From Rhexocercosporidium sp. MPI-PUGE-AT-0058 (lineage: Eukaryota; Ascomycota; Leotiomycetes; Helotiales), in contig JAGTJL010000043.1 in the NCBI GenBank assembly GCA_020746875.1, positions 1 through 64,000 of the forward strand: 64,000 bases of DNA, given 5' to 3'. The notes under the pieces were generated by a model that worked only from the letters and a program-made list of their open reading frames with translations, had not been told where the DNA came from and searched no databases. Shown here piece by piece: positions 20,366-32,640 of the stretch. The number at the start of each line of letters is the position of its first letter. Positions within the stretch are counted from its first letter, which is position 1. Position numbers and translations under genes: made by a program.

Positions 20366-21159
20366 TGTCTCGCATAAGCGTGTCCTTATGTCTTCTTATA
20401 ATACTCTTCGAAAGGATAAGTTAAAAAGTAATAATTATAAAATTTTACTTAACGTTAAACTTCTTTTATTTAAAAAACGCAGTCTAAAAGCTTAAGATAA
20501 TCTTTTACGTAAGGTATTTAATTAAAAAGTGTATACTTTAAAGGAAAATTAAAGTTTAAGTTTTAAATAAAATCTATAACTTTACTTTAAGTGAGATTAT
20601 TTTTGCTTTTAAAACTTCGACAGGTCGGAGAATATATAATTATTTATTAAGTGCTTAATAAGTAAAGCATTAATTATATAAATTAATAATACTAAGTATT
20701 TCGTCGTTTATATTCTATATAGTTCGAGGAGACGTTATTAAGAAAGTTAAAATTGTATTATAATACTCTTAGATTTAATCGGCTATATTATTACTCCGAA
20801 AAGCTATACGTTCAAGGGTCTTCAGTATATTTATTTAATTTCCTAAGGAAATAAGGATTTTTATAGCTTTTTCGGGTTTTTCTACGACTTTCTTTTTTTA
20901 ATTATATAAATAAGTATAAGTTCCTTTCGGGAAAGCTTTTAAATGATTTATTATTTGTTTCTTAACTTATTTTAGTCTGATTCTGAATCTCTGAGCTTTA
21001 AAGTATAATAGTTTTTACAGCTTTAGTTTGCTTTCACTTTTTCTTTTTTAACTTTTAAGTCTTACGGATTTAATAAATAAATAATAAAATATAATAGAAT
21101 AAGTTACTTTTAAAATGAATAGCTTAAGTATTATAAGCGAAAAGATTAAATAAGTCAAC
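20366..21159. other. AT-rich DNA, no gene recognised
   Basis: No coding frame, RNA gene or repeat recognised. Confidence 0.4.
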
Positions 21160-24100
21160 TCCCCTCGGGCAGCTAACGTTAGTTATCGTCATAAACGTGG
21201 TTTATGGGTTTTTTTTTATATGGTGAGAATAAGGTTTAATCCGTGCCTTAAAAACGTCGTTTATGAATTAACCCTAACCCTACTAAACCCACATATATAA
21301 AGCCCTAAATCATTTAAAATAAGTCGAAATAACTTAAGAATTATAGCCTAACCGATCCCTTAAGCGTTAGCCTATTTAATTAAGTTAAATATTAAGTTTT
21401 ATATATTAATTTATTTATAGTGCTAATATACGTAAAAGCCTATATATATTTGTCGGCATTTAAGTGACTAATATAAAGTCTCTATCGAATTGCGAAAGTA
21501 AGTAAAAGAATATATTAAAAGATATTCGTTTTAATATAATTATATTAATATACAATTGTCCAGCGACAGTTTAGCCCCTCAGCCTATTATTCCCGTTTTA
21601 AATAAATATAAATATAAGGGTTATTAATTCAAAACCCACGGGCAAGATATAATTAAATAACATTATAATAAGGACTATAATTAAATGAAGGCGATAAATA
21701 AGAATATATTTAAATTAATTAAATTATAATATTGGTTTAAAATAAAAAAAAAAGAGGTTTTAAATTATTAATAAAGCCAAAGGCTAGGAATAAGAGAGCT
21801 AAGCACAGCGAGCCAAGACCCGTGACGTAAGAAAAGAAACCGATCATTTAAATAATAATAATAATAATAAGAAGAAGAAAACTAAAAGCGATTAAAATAA
21901 TATTAATAATTAAATTATTTAAAATATTAAAAAATAAAAGGGCGAGGCTTAAGAGCGGCGATTGCGGACCTTAAAAGAAATATCCGTTATAGAAATGGAT
22001 TCGTGGTTACGGTATATTAAATGGAATAAGGTATTAAGCTAATTTAAGCATAATTTAATCGAAACATTCCGTTATACCCGTATATCCGACCTAAAGGAGC
22101 CGCAATTAAAGCGATTATTGCGTGCGTGAAGTCGAATTTTAAAGCGTTATTTAAATACGTTAAAAGCGATAGATTATAAAGACGCATTAATGTAGTTAGC
22201 ATCCCTTAAAAATAAAGCCGTGGACTAGCGCTTATTTAAATTATTACAAAATGCCAAAAGCTTTAATAAATATAATGGGATTTTTATATATTTCATTTGT
22301 TATATAATGCGTACGGCGTTATTAAAAACCCATATTAATAAAATAAGTATATTAAATTGTTTTTAATAATTCGGATATAATTTCTAAAATATTATATAAA
22401 ATTTGACTACGACTATAAAAACCGGAATGAAATATATTAACGTATAATTAAATTACATTTAAAGAATCCGGGGCGAATTAAATAAGGGTAACTCCGTAAA
22501 TAATAAGACTGAAGATCGACTATTAATTAATATATTAATATATTTATATATATTAACGGTAATATAAGACACTAGCCGAATTAAATTATATTATTCGCTT
22601 ATAATATATTATTTAGCCGTCTAAGGAATCGATGAACCGAGTCAGTTATTATAATCGGCGATTTTTTACACGCTTATTTTAATAGGCATATTATAAATCA
22701 ATTAGTTAATTATATTAAAAGTGGCCATCTTATGTGAAGCATGGCCGGAATTATACTTAGACAGTAAAGCCGACGTTAATTCCGTACTCAACCGGATCTA
22801 TTAATTACGAGAGTTGCATTTATATAAGGGTTTATTCTTATTAACGTCTAATATTTTGACGTAATTAGCCATAAGAAAGAAGTTTAATAAAACGCATTAA
22901 TCGCTATTTAATATTTATTAATTAAATGATAAGCAGACAATTAATTATTTAAGCCAGTTAATTATGTTACCCAAGATCGAGAGTATATATTATACGTTAA
23001 TCGGAGAACTACAGGAATTAATAAATATATTAACATTTAGTTTCTTAGTGCCCCCCATCGATTTAAGTTGAATTATTAATAATATAATATAGAGCCAGGC
23101 ATTCCGGCGACAGAATTTTAGTTTTATTACTTATACTTAAAACTAAGATTAAGTAGTCAGGGATTATGGGTTTTTATTAAAGCGAGCACGGAAAAGGGAG
23201 GGGCAATAAAAGTTATTATAAATAAACCGCATTATTAAAAAGGTTAAGTAAGTAAATGCTTAAATTACATTATATTTAATTAAAAAACGTTAATTTTTAT
23301 AAAAGTTAATAATATATATATATATTACTAATATATTAACTTATTCCATTATTATACGGTTATTTATTAAATCAAGGGGCCAGCTCGTACGTGGACCCGA
23401 ATTAAGCTTTATTAAAGTAAGTAATAAAATATATATTCGGCACGTAATATATATATTATTAACGGACGAGTATATTTTTTAATTATATATAATAAGGCGT
23501 GGAAAAAAAGAGGGAATACCGAGTATATTATTTGGTGTTTATCGGATAAAGTCAGCTAAATCGTGACCTAATATTTAGTGTGAGTTTGATTATTTGCCCG
23601 GGCATTAAATTATTATAAGTCGGAATATTTATTTAAAGATTTGCGGGGACTATAAGCCGGTAAGGAGTTAAGTCAGGCGTTAAAGAGTATTATTAAGAAG
23701 TATTTAGGAATATATTTACGGGCATCCGGATAAAGACATACCGCTATTGGAATTGCCACTCGGTATTTAATAAAAGTTAATAAAACGTGGGAGAAGGAAT
23801 ATAAGTATTTCGAGAATAGTATTAACGAGTTTGCCGAGGGAGATAATAATAAGGAATTAAAGTTAAATACGGTTCAATATATTATAGGAGGTATTATATA
23901 CGTCTAAAGTTATAAGACCAGAGGAGTTATTAATAAAATATTAAAATGTCTATTTTATTAAATAAGCGCGAAATCGAACGGGGAAGTATTATAATAATGA
24001 ATTTAAGGTGCCGGCAGGTGGATCGTGGCTACGAGGGCATTAGGGACCGGAATTAACATCGAGGGAATCGTTTACGTAGTCCACGTTAGGCGATTATATA

Positions 24101-25010
24101 AATTAACTAATTTCGTATAATAATCTAGACGCGGGGGGCGGAATAGTAAGGTTAGCGAATTAATTATTATTACTTAAGTTGAGAATAGTCGTAGGCAGAG
24201 ACGGAATAAGATTATAAGTAAGTATTCGGTTAAGCAAATCGATGAGGATATTATAACGGAGTTTATTTAAGGCTAAGAGTATTGACGTTAAGTATTAAGT
24301 CGGCATATAAACGATAATTAAAATGAAAGCAGTTATAATTAGACAAATAATGTGTTTTATAATTAATATAAGATAAATAATAAGATAAAGAGCTAAATAT
24401 ACGAAAAGTTAAGGGAAAAGCCCGGGATTAAAGTAATAAAGGAAAGCGATGTGATTAAGGGAGCGGATATAATTTAGCGTAAGTTAAGGCGGGTATAAGT
24501 ATTTTAGGAGTAGATAATTACAGTAATAAATAGATTATAAAGTAATTATATATATTATAGATTAATGCAGAAGAAGTATGCGAGAGGGCGGGTACATGCA
24601 TATAAGGATTATCGGCAGGCCGTGGAGACCGGATGCGGGATTGCGGTATATAAGGTATAGCGAGAGAATATTAATTTAAGGATATTTTAATATTATTAAA
24701 AGTGCGGGTTATCTTAAAGGATATGCCGGCGTTTAAAAGACAACGAATAGTATGAGTACCCCGAGGTGATATTGCTGGGGATATTTATATTATATTAAAA
24801 GCAGCATTTATAAGTAATTATTAAGGCGGCGGGATTCTAAGGAGATTATATAGTTGGCATTTAGGAGTAATTAAAGGAGGTAAGAAAAGGGTTTAGTTAA
24901 GATTAAGAGAGCAATTAAATAAAGACATGGCGAATAATATATAAGATATATACTAGAATAATAAAAGAGGACGGTTCCTTAGTAGGAAAGGTATAAAAAA
25001 GATATAAATA
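21160..25010 (+). pseudogene. element A: telomere-linked-helicase-like protein, RIP-inactivated, helicase N-lobe missing
   Basis: A large protein of the fungal RecQ-like/TLH type. Near 21990-22120 the frame reads IKWNKVLSQFKHNLIETFRY, a typical N-terminal block of these proteins. At about 23380 comes GPARTWTRIKLY, then a later RNIYIINGRVYFLIIYNKA-like run, then SG-RHTAIGIATRYL at 23722-23770. Helicase motifs V and VI follow at once: LGTGINIEGIVYVVHV near 24040 and SRRGGRN near 24130 (QxSGRGGR in relatives). Only about 270 bp separate the two regions, so motifs I to IV are deleted. A C-terminal C-x-x-C-like block (KCGLS-RICRRL) lies near 24700-24740. A shorter, less mutated copy of the first ~1 kb is at 41600-42650. 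Biochemical role is inferred only. Confidence 0.72.
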
Positions 25011-25039
25011 TAATATATTCGATGCCAAAGGGATTTAAG

Positions 25040-25480
25040 TCACCAGGGCCGAGTCCGAATTATGCCCGCCAAAGGAGAGAAGTCGTTTTATTTATATGGC
25101 AGGGGTATTATTACAACGGAGGAGGTTTTATTTATATAAGAAGAGTTTTATTATAATAAAGGGGGTTTTTATTTCAATAAGAAGAGTTTTAATTTATCGA
25201 TGCCGTTTTATTTAAAAAAAAGGGTATTATTATAATAGAGGAGGTTTTATTGGGTTTTATTTAATTAAAGTGGTATTATTTAAAAAAAAAAAGGGTATTA
25301 TTATAAGAGAGGAGGTTTTATTAGGTTTTATATAATGAAAGTAGTGTTATTTCGATAGGAAGGATTTTATTTGAGTAAAATAGTATTATTAGGGTTAAAA
25401 GGGTTTTATTTAAGGTTAAAAGAGTAAAGGTTAAGCAAAGCGGTGGCATTTAAATATAAGAGGGTTTTATTTAAGTAAAA
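25040..25480. repeat. imperfect short tandem repeats, GGTTTTATT-rich
   Basis: Many loose repeats of GGTATTATTATAAnAGAGGAGGTTTTATT-like units (each about 25-35 bp, irregular spacing) with A-runs. Low-complexity tail of element A, no coding signal. Confidence 0.6.
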
Positions 25481-25658
25481 GAGAAATCGAGTTGCCGATG
25501 ATTTTAAAGGTTTAAGGTAAATTTAAAGTTAGATAGAGGCAAAGGCCGTTTTATTAAGGTAGTATAAATTAAAAAGAGTGTGTTGGGTTATTTTCAAGTT
25601 ATTAAATTAAGTTAGGGTTATAGCGTAGAATACACCGCCGAGGAGGCGGGAATGCTAA

Positions 25659-26140
25659 TGTTACGAACGCCCCGCGTCCCGTGATACTAGACCCCGGGAC
25701 AGCGTAATACTTAGGACTATAGGCTTAAGAGAGTAGGAGTTTTAGGAGAAGTATACTAAGAGAGTATCGCTTTTAAAAGCATTCCTTTAAAAGACTTTAA
25801 TACTTAGGATTTTATAAAGTCATATATTATATAAATGTTATTATTAATAAATAATTAAAAGGCAAAAGGGCCTTTAAATTACGCGACTCTTTTACGTGAC
25901 GACCGCCAGGACCGATGGACCGCTAGAGGTTTAGCGGTTTTAGCGGTCTTAAAAAGAACGAAAGTCTTATAAAAGACTGGCACGTTTATTATTAAATAAG
26001 AGCTTTATATTTAATTAAAAATAATATTTTAATTATATTAATTATTATTTATTTTATTATACGTAATATACTTACTTTTTAATTATTAAGATTAATATAA
26101 TCTCTTGTATTTATATTAAGTAAATACACGGACCGTAACA
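25659..26140 (+). repeat. 5' LTR of the Gypsy element
   Basis: 482 bp, TGTTACGAACGCCCCGCG at the start and GGACCGTAACA at the end. It contains an inverted-repeat stretch with CCGCTAGAGG/TAGCGG words near 25918-25950. Compared with the 3' LTR the differences I read are C/T or G/A (GTGATACTAG here against GTAATATTAG). Confidence 0.93.
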
Positions 26141-26259
26141 CTTTAAGTACTTTCTCGTTAAAAGTACCGACTCACGTATATTATATTAATCCCTTTAATT
26201 AAAGGCTAAACACTTAGCTTATAAGGCAATACTATTAGCACTCTTTTATTATTTATACT

Positions 26260-27330
26260 TATTCTTAAGGAAAAGAATTATAAAAAAAGCGAAAATAAAA
26301 AGATATCTAATATTTAAGATAACTTAACGTATAAATTTAAAAAAACCTTAAAGGTTAAATTTCCCGACACTTTTTAAGGAAATCGAAGGGACTTAAAGAC
26401 TTTTATTTTTTAAGTAAAACTTTATTAATATTTTAATAACGATAAGTTTCCTATCGACAAAAGCTACGCCTTTTAAACGGTATTATACTTTAAAGGTAAG
26501 ATAATGCAATAAATTAAGCCGTTCTTTAAGAATTACTTCGAATATAAAGCTACTTGCGGAGTTATATTCGTTATATAAATTATATTTAAAACTTAAAAAA
26601 GATTTAAAAAAGAAATTCGACAAATATTTAACGATATTAATAAGGTTAAAACGGCAAAGACTTATTTATACGGCTTAAAATAAATTAATAATATAATAAC
26701 CTACGTTATAGAATTCTAAAAGCATATTAATAAAACTGGCTAAAACTTTTAATTATTTATTAATTATTATTAACGGGGACTTAAAGACTATATTTAATTA
26801 AAACTTACTCGGATCGACCCTTAAGCTAAAGATATCCTTACTTTTATTAAGTAAACCGTTTAAATCGACAATTACTTATACAAGTTCAAACGCGAACAGC
26901 AGACATACGTAAGAGGAGGCCAGAGGCAGCCTGGCTACCGACAAAATAAGGGACGCCGACGACAAGGCAACCTTAAAGACAATCGATAATTAAATCTTAT
27001 AAAATATAACGCTACTTATAAAAAAGAAAATAATAAGATATAATAAAAAGGATTATTAAAGAAAGTTATAAACGAACGACGCAAAAAGAAGCTATATTAT
27101 AAATATAGCCTTTCAGGGCATATAATAAGCTTATATTACAAAAAGGGCACTAAAAAGAAATAACTTAATTTTATAAGACAAGGGGCGTATAATACTACCG
27201 GTATACCCCTTTCGCTCTTATTAAGAAAAGTTTAAATTAACGCTACTTACCGTTATATAACGATAGACGAGTTTAATATTAATTATATTAATAGTTAAAT
27301 CGAGAGTAATAGCGGTAAGGAAAACAGTAA
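26260..27330 (+). pseudogene. Gypsy gag, RIP-inactivated
   Basis: The capsid and nucleocapsid precursor. A capsid-like stretch is recognisable at about 26490-26760 (KPFFKNYFEYKAT, then TYLYGLK). An Arg/Gln/Gly-rich basic region follows near 26900-26970, and a zinc knuckle at 27091-27140 that now reads LYYKYSLSGHIISLYY, with the C-x-x-C and C positions turned to Tyr. Start codon not determined. Confidence 0.75.
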
Positions 27331-27999
27331 GTAAAATAAAATGGACGACAATTACATTCGTTAATATATAATAGGACCCGAGTCTAGCGACTAGACCTAA
27401 TAGGACAAATAATACGCTTAGCGACGGGTATCCGAGACTATACGTAAGGCATAAAGCCTAGAAAACATAACTAGTGTCGAGAGGAGCGAAGACTCTTGAT
27501 ATTAAGGTAATGTTATACTTTTAAGATTAGCATTTTCTAGACCTTAAAAGCATAAAGTCTGACGAGTTACTTAGCGAAAGGAATATCTTATTCGCGAGGC
27601 TCTTAATACTAGGCACTAAACAAACGTTAATATAAGAGTTACTTATATTAAATTAAGAGTCGTCTTACGCGGAGGGCCGCAATAAAGCGAAGAATACGAG
27701 GTAGTCTTCTAAAGCAACTTACGCATCGCTTAAAGAACGGCAGACGTTAAAAATAGAGTTTTTTAAACGTACGTTTAATTAATTTTAATCGACAAAATAC
27801 CGTTTTAATAAACGGCGACGCAAATAAACGTAAAAAACGTATAAGAAGTCATTATAAAAACATTACGAAACTAAATATAAGTTAACTTTTAAGATAACTT
27901 AAAAATATACTATAAAAAACCCTTTAAACCTTTTATACCCTTAAGTATATATTAATTATATTATATCTTATATAAGGATTTAGAGAATCGATAATAAGA

Positions 28000-30900
28000 G
28001 AATATATTAATTAAAGAGGTTTATATCGAGGGAATAAGCTTGTATACGCTTATAGCTATAAGGGAAGGCAACTACCTGACCCTCGACGTCGACATTCGAG
28101 GAGTAAAACTACGGGCTATAATAGATTTTAAAGCGTAAGAAAACTTTATATTTTTTATTATTATAATTTAATATTTTCTATTTATTAAAGTTAAAAAGGA
28201 CAGGTATTAATTAGTGCTTACCGATAAAAGACTTGCCGCGAACGGCTTAATTAATATATAAATAAAGCTATTATATATAAAGATTGGCGGACACTTTAAA
28301 TATATTTAGTTTAATATAATTAAGATTAAAAGACACGACATTATCTTAGGGCTATTATAAATATAATTCTATAATTTAAAAATTAATTAAAAAACGTAAA
28401 AGCTAAAGTTTAATAATTATAAGAGTTATTTTTAAAATAAGAAGGCAGCGAAAGACTTGAGAAAGTTGAGCGCAACCTCTAAGAAAAAGTCAAAGGACGA
28501 GGTAACAAGCCTTATAACAGTCGATATATCGACAAAATATAAACGATTTAAAATATTATTTAAAGAAGAATTAGGCAGTAACGCCTTACTTAAATACTAG
28601 GACTATAATCATTAGATTGAGTTAGCTAAAGGCATAAAGTCGATATTTTAATTATTACGGGAATATTTAATTATAAACTTAATAATAATTAAAAAAATAT
28701 ATTAATAAAAACTTAATAAAAGGATTCATTAAGGAGTTTAAATCCCCTTAAGGGAGTAACGTCTTCTTTATAATAAAGAAGGACGGCGGATAAAGAATAT
28801 ACATCGACTACCGTCGATTAAATAATGTTATTAAAAAGGATTATTACGTACTACTCTTAATTAAAGAGTTGCGTAATAGGCTTAGCGGCGCCAAAATCTT
28901 TACTTAATTCGACCTATAAGGCGCGTATAACTTTATAAGAATGGCTAAGGGAGAAGAAGAAAAAATAATATTTTATATACGTTTTAATTATTATGAGTAT
29001 ACGGTTATACCTTTCGGACTGACTAACGCGCCTATTATATTTCAGCGTTTAATTAATAATATTTTACGGTATATTTAGACGTAACGTGCATATATTATTT
29101 AAATGATATTTTAATTTACTTTAAGACAAAAGAATAATACGTAAAAGACGTTATAATAATATTAAAAAAACTAAAGGCTTCCTTAATATTTTTAAAACCC
29201 GAGAAGTGCTATTTTTATAAGGAAGAGGTTACTTTCTTAGGCTACGTGGTCATTATTATAAGACTGGCTATAAACTCTTAAAAGGTGAAGACAGTCGTTG
29301 AGTAAATTAAACCTATAAATGTTAAGGAAATATAATCCTTCTTAAGATTTATTAACTTTTATTAACAATTCGTTTAAAACTACTTAAAGATTATTATATT
29401 ACTTACGGAATTAATATATAAAAACAAAAACTTCGACTAAAGTAATAAAATAAAGACAGCCTTCTGAGACCTTAAGAAAGCCTTTATTAAAGAATTAGTC
29501 CTTATATCCTTCGATTTAAATAAGGAAATTATAATAAAAACCGACGCTTCCGACTATATTATTAAAGCCGTGCTAAGCTAACCGAGCGAGGACGGCAAAT
29601 AGCAACTAGTCGCATACTATTCGCGGAAACTCTTACTAATAGAGCTTAATTACGACATTTACAATAAAGAGTTACTAGAAGCCGTAGACGTAATACGTAA
29701 ATAAAAGGTCTACCTTAAAGGATTACCTCATAAAATATAAATCTTAACGGATTATAAAAATCTTATTTACTTTACGACTATTAAAAAACTAAATCGACAA
29801 TAAGTTTAATAATATAAAACACTCTTTATAATTAAACTTTGATTTTTATATATTAAAAGAACGGAAAACGTTAAGGCCGACGCCCTTAATAAAAAACCAG
29901 AATATCTCGTAAATAAAACATATGAGTCATATATTATATTAAAGAAGGATAATAACTTGTTAATAATTAATTATAAGTAATTAGTAATAATAAGTCAGGT
30001 CCTTAAGAAAATCTAAAAAGACTACGTTAACGACTTAATAATAGCCGAACAAAAGAAATAGTTAAGCGAAGGATTTTCTTTTACCGATACTAAAGCTCTT
30101 TTATATTAAAGACAAGTTTATATTCTTATTTAAAATAAAATAAATTTCGTTAAGGAATAATATAAGTTACCGGTCTATAAATATTAAAGGATAGCTAAAA
30201 TATTATTAAGGCTTTTTAGGGAATACTATTTTTTAAGAATAAGAAAAGTAATTAAGGACGTGGCTTTATTTTATAATATATATATACAGAATAAGGCAAA
30301 CTATTATGCGCCGTATAAAGTCGCCGACGACGCCGCCACGCTTATAGAAGTCAATTGCTTTAAATTTTATAGTCGAATTATTTCCCTTAAAGGATTTAAT
30401 TACCGAGATTATTTACGATTTAATTTACGTAATAATAAATAAAATAATAAAGTACGCGTATATAATACCGGTATTAAGCACTTAAAACACGCCGGCAATA
30501 GCATAAGTATTCTTTTAAACGATTTTCGCGAATCACGGAATATTAAATAAAGTTATTTTAAATAAAAACAAGCTCTTTACCTCGAAGTTTTAAAAAACAT
30601 TAATATTATTTTTAAGAATAAAATAGAAAATATTAATAGCGTTTTACCTTTAGACCGACGATTAAACAAAATGAATTAATTAAATAATAAAGACTTATTT
30701 TTAATATTATATAAACTATAAATAAGACGATTAAGTTTAATTATTTTTAATTACTTAATTTATATATAATAGCGTAAATTAAGAAATCATTAAAATATTG
30801 CCGTTTTATGCGAATTACGAGTATAACCCGACGGCATATAATACATTAATTGCAGGTTAAAGGACTGCGTATGAAGTTATATTATAAAAGGATGAGCTTA

Positions 30901-31350
30901 AGTAATTATATAATAAATTATTAACGAATATTTTATTTATTATATAAAAATTAATTATTTATTATAATAAAAAGCGTAATATAAGACTAACGCTAAACGA
31001 AGGGGATAAGGTTTATTTATTTAAAAAGAATATCGCGACTAAACGATTAAGTAATAAATTAAATTATAAAAAGTTAAGATTATTTAAAATTACGAAAGTT
31101 AAAAGATTAATTAATTATTAATTAATACTTCCGAAAACTATAAATATTTACTCGGTATTCTCTATATCTCTTCTTAAACTAGCACCGCTAGAGGCATTAC
31201 TAGCCCTTGTCATAAAAGTATAACCGGTGAACTTAAACGCCGAATATAATATTAAAGCTATTTTAAACTATTAATATTTCTACGGCGTCGCTAAGTACTT
31301 AATTAAATAAAAAGAATACTTATAATTTAAAAATATTTAAGAACTTAAGT
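28000..31350 (+). pseudogene. Gypsy pol: protease, RT, RNase H, integrase, chromodomain; RIP-inactivated
   Basis: Polyprotein remnant. Protease near 28100-28150 reads LRAIIDFKA where relatives have A-L-I-D-S-G-A. RT spans about 28700-29270: IHRLPSIK, YTFRTD and, at 29085-29120, IYYLNDILIYF, with YLDD changed to YLND. KPEKCYFYKEEVTFLGYVV follows. RNase H near 29530-29700 reads KTDASDY and YDIYNKELLEAV. Integrase at about 30330-30900 includes FANHGILNKVI and PFYANYEYNPTAYNT. A C-terminal chromodomain at 31241-31350 reads ILNY-YFYGVAKYLIK-KEYL. Many TAA/TAG replace Gln and Trp. Catalytic Asp to Asn in the RT is one G-to-A change. Confidence 0.92.
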
Positions 31351-32096
31351 TTAACTTTTATTATTTTAAATAATTTTAAAGGTTTTATTTATAAAACTTA
31401 AATTTATTTAAAAGGCCGAATCCGTAAAGTTAAATAAGACTTACTCGATTAAGGAGAACTCGGCAGAATCGACGGCGAATAGCGGAATAGGTAGGCGAGT
31501 AACGGAGGCCTCTTGCCTTTTTCTCTTTATAGTCTTTTGCGCCTTTACCTTTTTTAATTCGTTTATATTCTTAAGGCCGTAATAAAGCATTTCTACTCTT
31601 TACTTTTTTAAAAACTTCCGTTAATAAGCTAAGTAATTAAGGTAGCTTATAGCTTTTTATAAAGCCGCGGTTATTTCCTCTTAAGCCCGTAAGAACTTAT
31701 TACGCGCGGCCCTCTTTGCCTCGCGCGTTAAACGCTTTTTTACTTTTAACTTATCCTCCGCCTTTTTAAAAGCGTTTTAACTCCCGATTAAGGGCATTTC
31801 GATATTATACTTTTTATTAACTCGGGCATATTTTAAGCAACGACTCGACTCGGAGGATATTATATACGTCTTATTATTTTAAGTATAAAACGTATAAGGT
31901 ATTATTTTAAAACTGTTTTTTTTAATTTTATAAAATAAGGCGAATTATTTTTTTTTTTTTTTAAAAAGTATTATATTTTTTTCTTTAATATATATTTATT
32001 TAATTATAATAAAAAAGGAAGATAGCCGTAAGGTATATATAATATTTCCTTAAGTTATTTAAGCGTAAGGATTACGTTAAGTTAGGAAAGGGATAA

Positions 32097-32578
32097 TATT
32101 ACGAACGCCCCGCGTCCCGTAATATTAGACCCCGGGACAGCGTAATATTTAAGATTATAAGCTTAAGAAGGTAAGGGTTTTAAGAGAAGTATATTAAAAG
32201 AATATTACTTTTAAAAGCATTTCTTTAAAAGACTTTAATATTTAGGATTTTATAAAATTATATATTATATAAATATTATTATTAATAAACGACTAAAAGG
32301 CAAAAAAGCCTTTAAATTTCGCGACCTCCTTACGTAACGACCGCCAGGACTAATAGACCGCTAGAGGTTTAGCGGTTCTAGCGGTCTTAAAGAGAATAAA
32401 GGTCTTATAAAAGACTAATACGTTTATTATTAAATAAGAGCTTTATGCTTAATTAAAAATAGTATTTTAATTATATTAATTATTATCTATTCTACCGTAC
32501 GTAATATACTTACTTCTCGATTATTAAGATTAATACAACCCCCCGTATCTACACCGAATAAATACACGGACCGTGACA
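32097..32578 (+). repeat. 3' LTR of the Gypsy element
   Basis: 482 bp, same length as the 5' LTR. Starts TATTACGAACGCCCCGCG (TG changed to TA) and ends GGACCGTGACA. Followed at once by the GCTAA target duplication. Confidence 0.93.
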
Positions 32579-32640
32579 GCTAAGGAGGTCTTAAGGCATA
32601 AATAACCCGAACCTATTAGCGCGAAGCGCCAGTTATGACC

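Larger units (their letters stand above)
25659..32578 (+). mobile_element. complete Ty3/Gypsy retrotransposon (chromovirus type), 6920 bp
   Basis: Two 482-bp LTRs enclose gag and pol, with a 5-bp target duplication GCTAA at 25654-25658 and 32579-32583. LTR ends are inverted TGTTACG and CGTAACA (CGTGACA at the 3' copy). A purine tract GGAAAGGG precedes the 3' LTR. Gene order is gag, protease, RT, RNase H, integrase, then a chromodomain. All frames are broken by RIP-type stops. Some intact copy elsewhere would be needed for movement. Chromodomains of this class direct integration to heterochromatin, in line with its place in an AT-rich block. Confidence 0.95.

Noticed and set aside
21266..21286. 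True telomere array
   Set aside because: Only about two CCCTAA units; no extended TTAGGG tract occurs anywhere in the window, so this is not a chromosome end.
30260..30442. 60-codon plus frame as a separate small gene
   Set aside because: It falls within the Gypsy pol integrase region and is a chance open stretch or part of pol.
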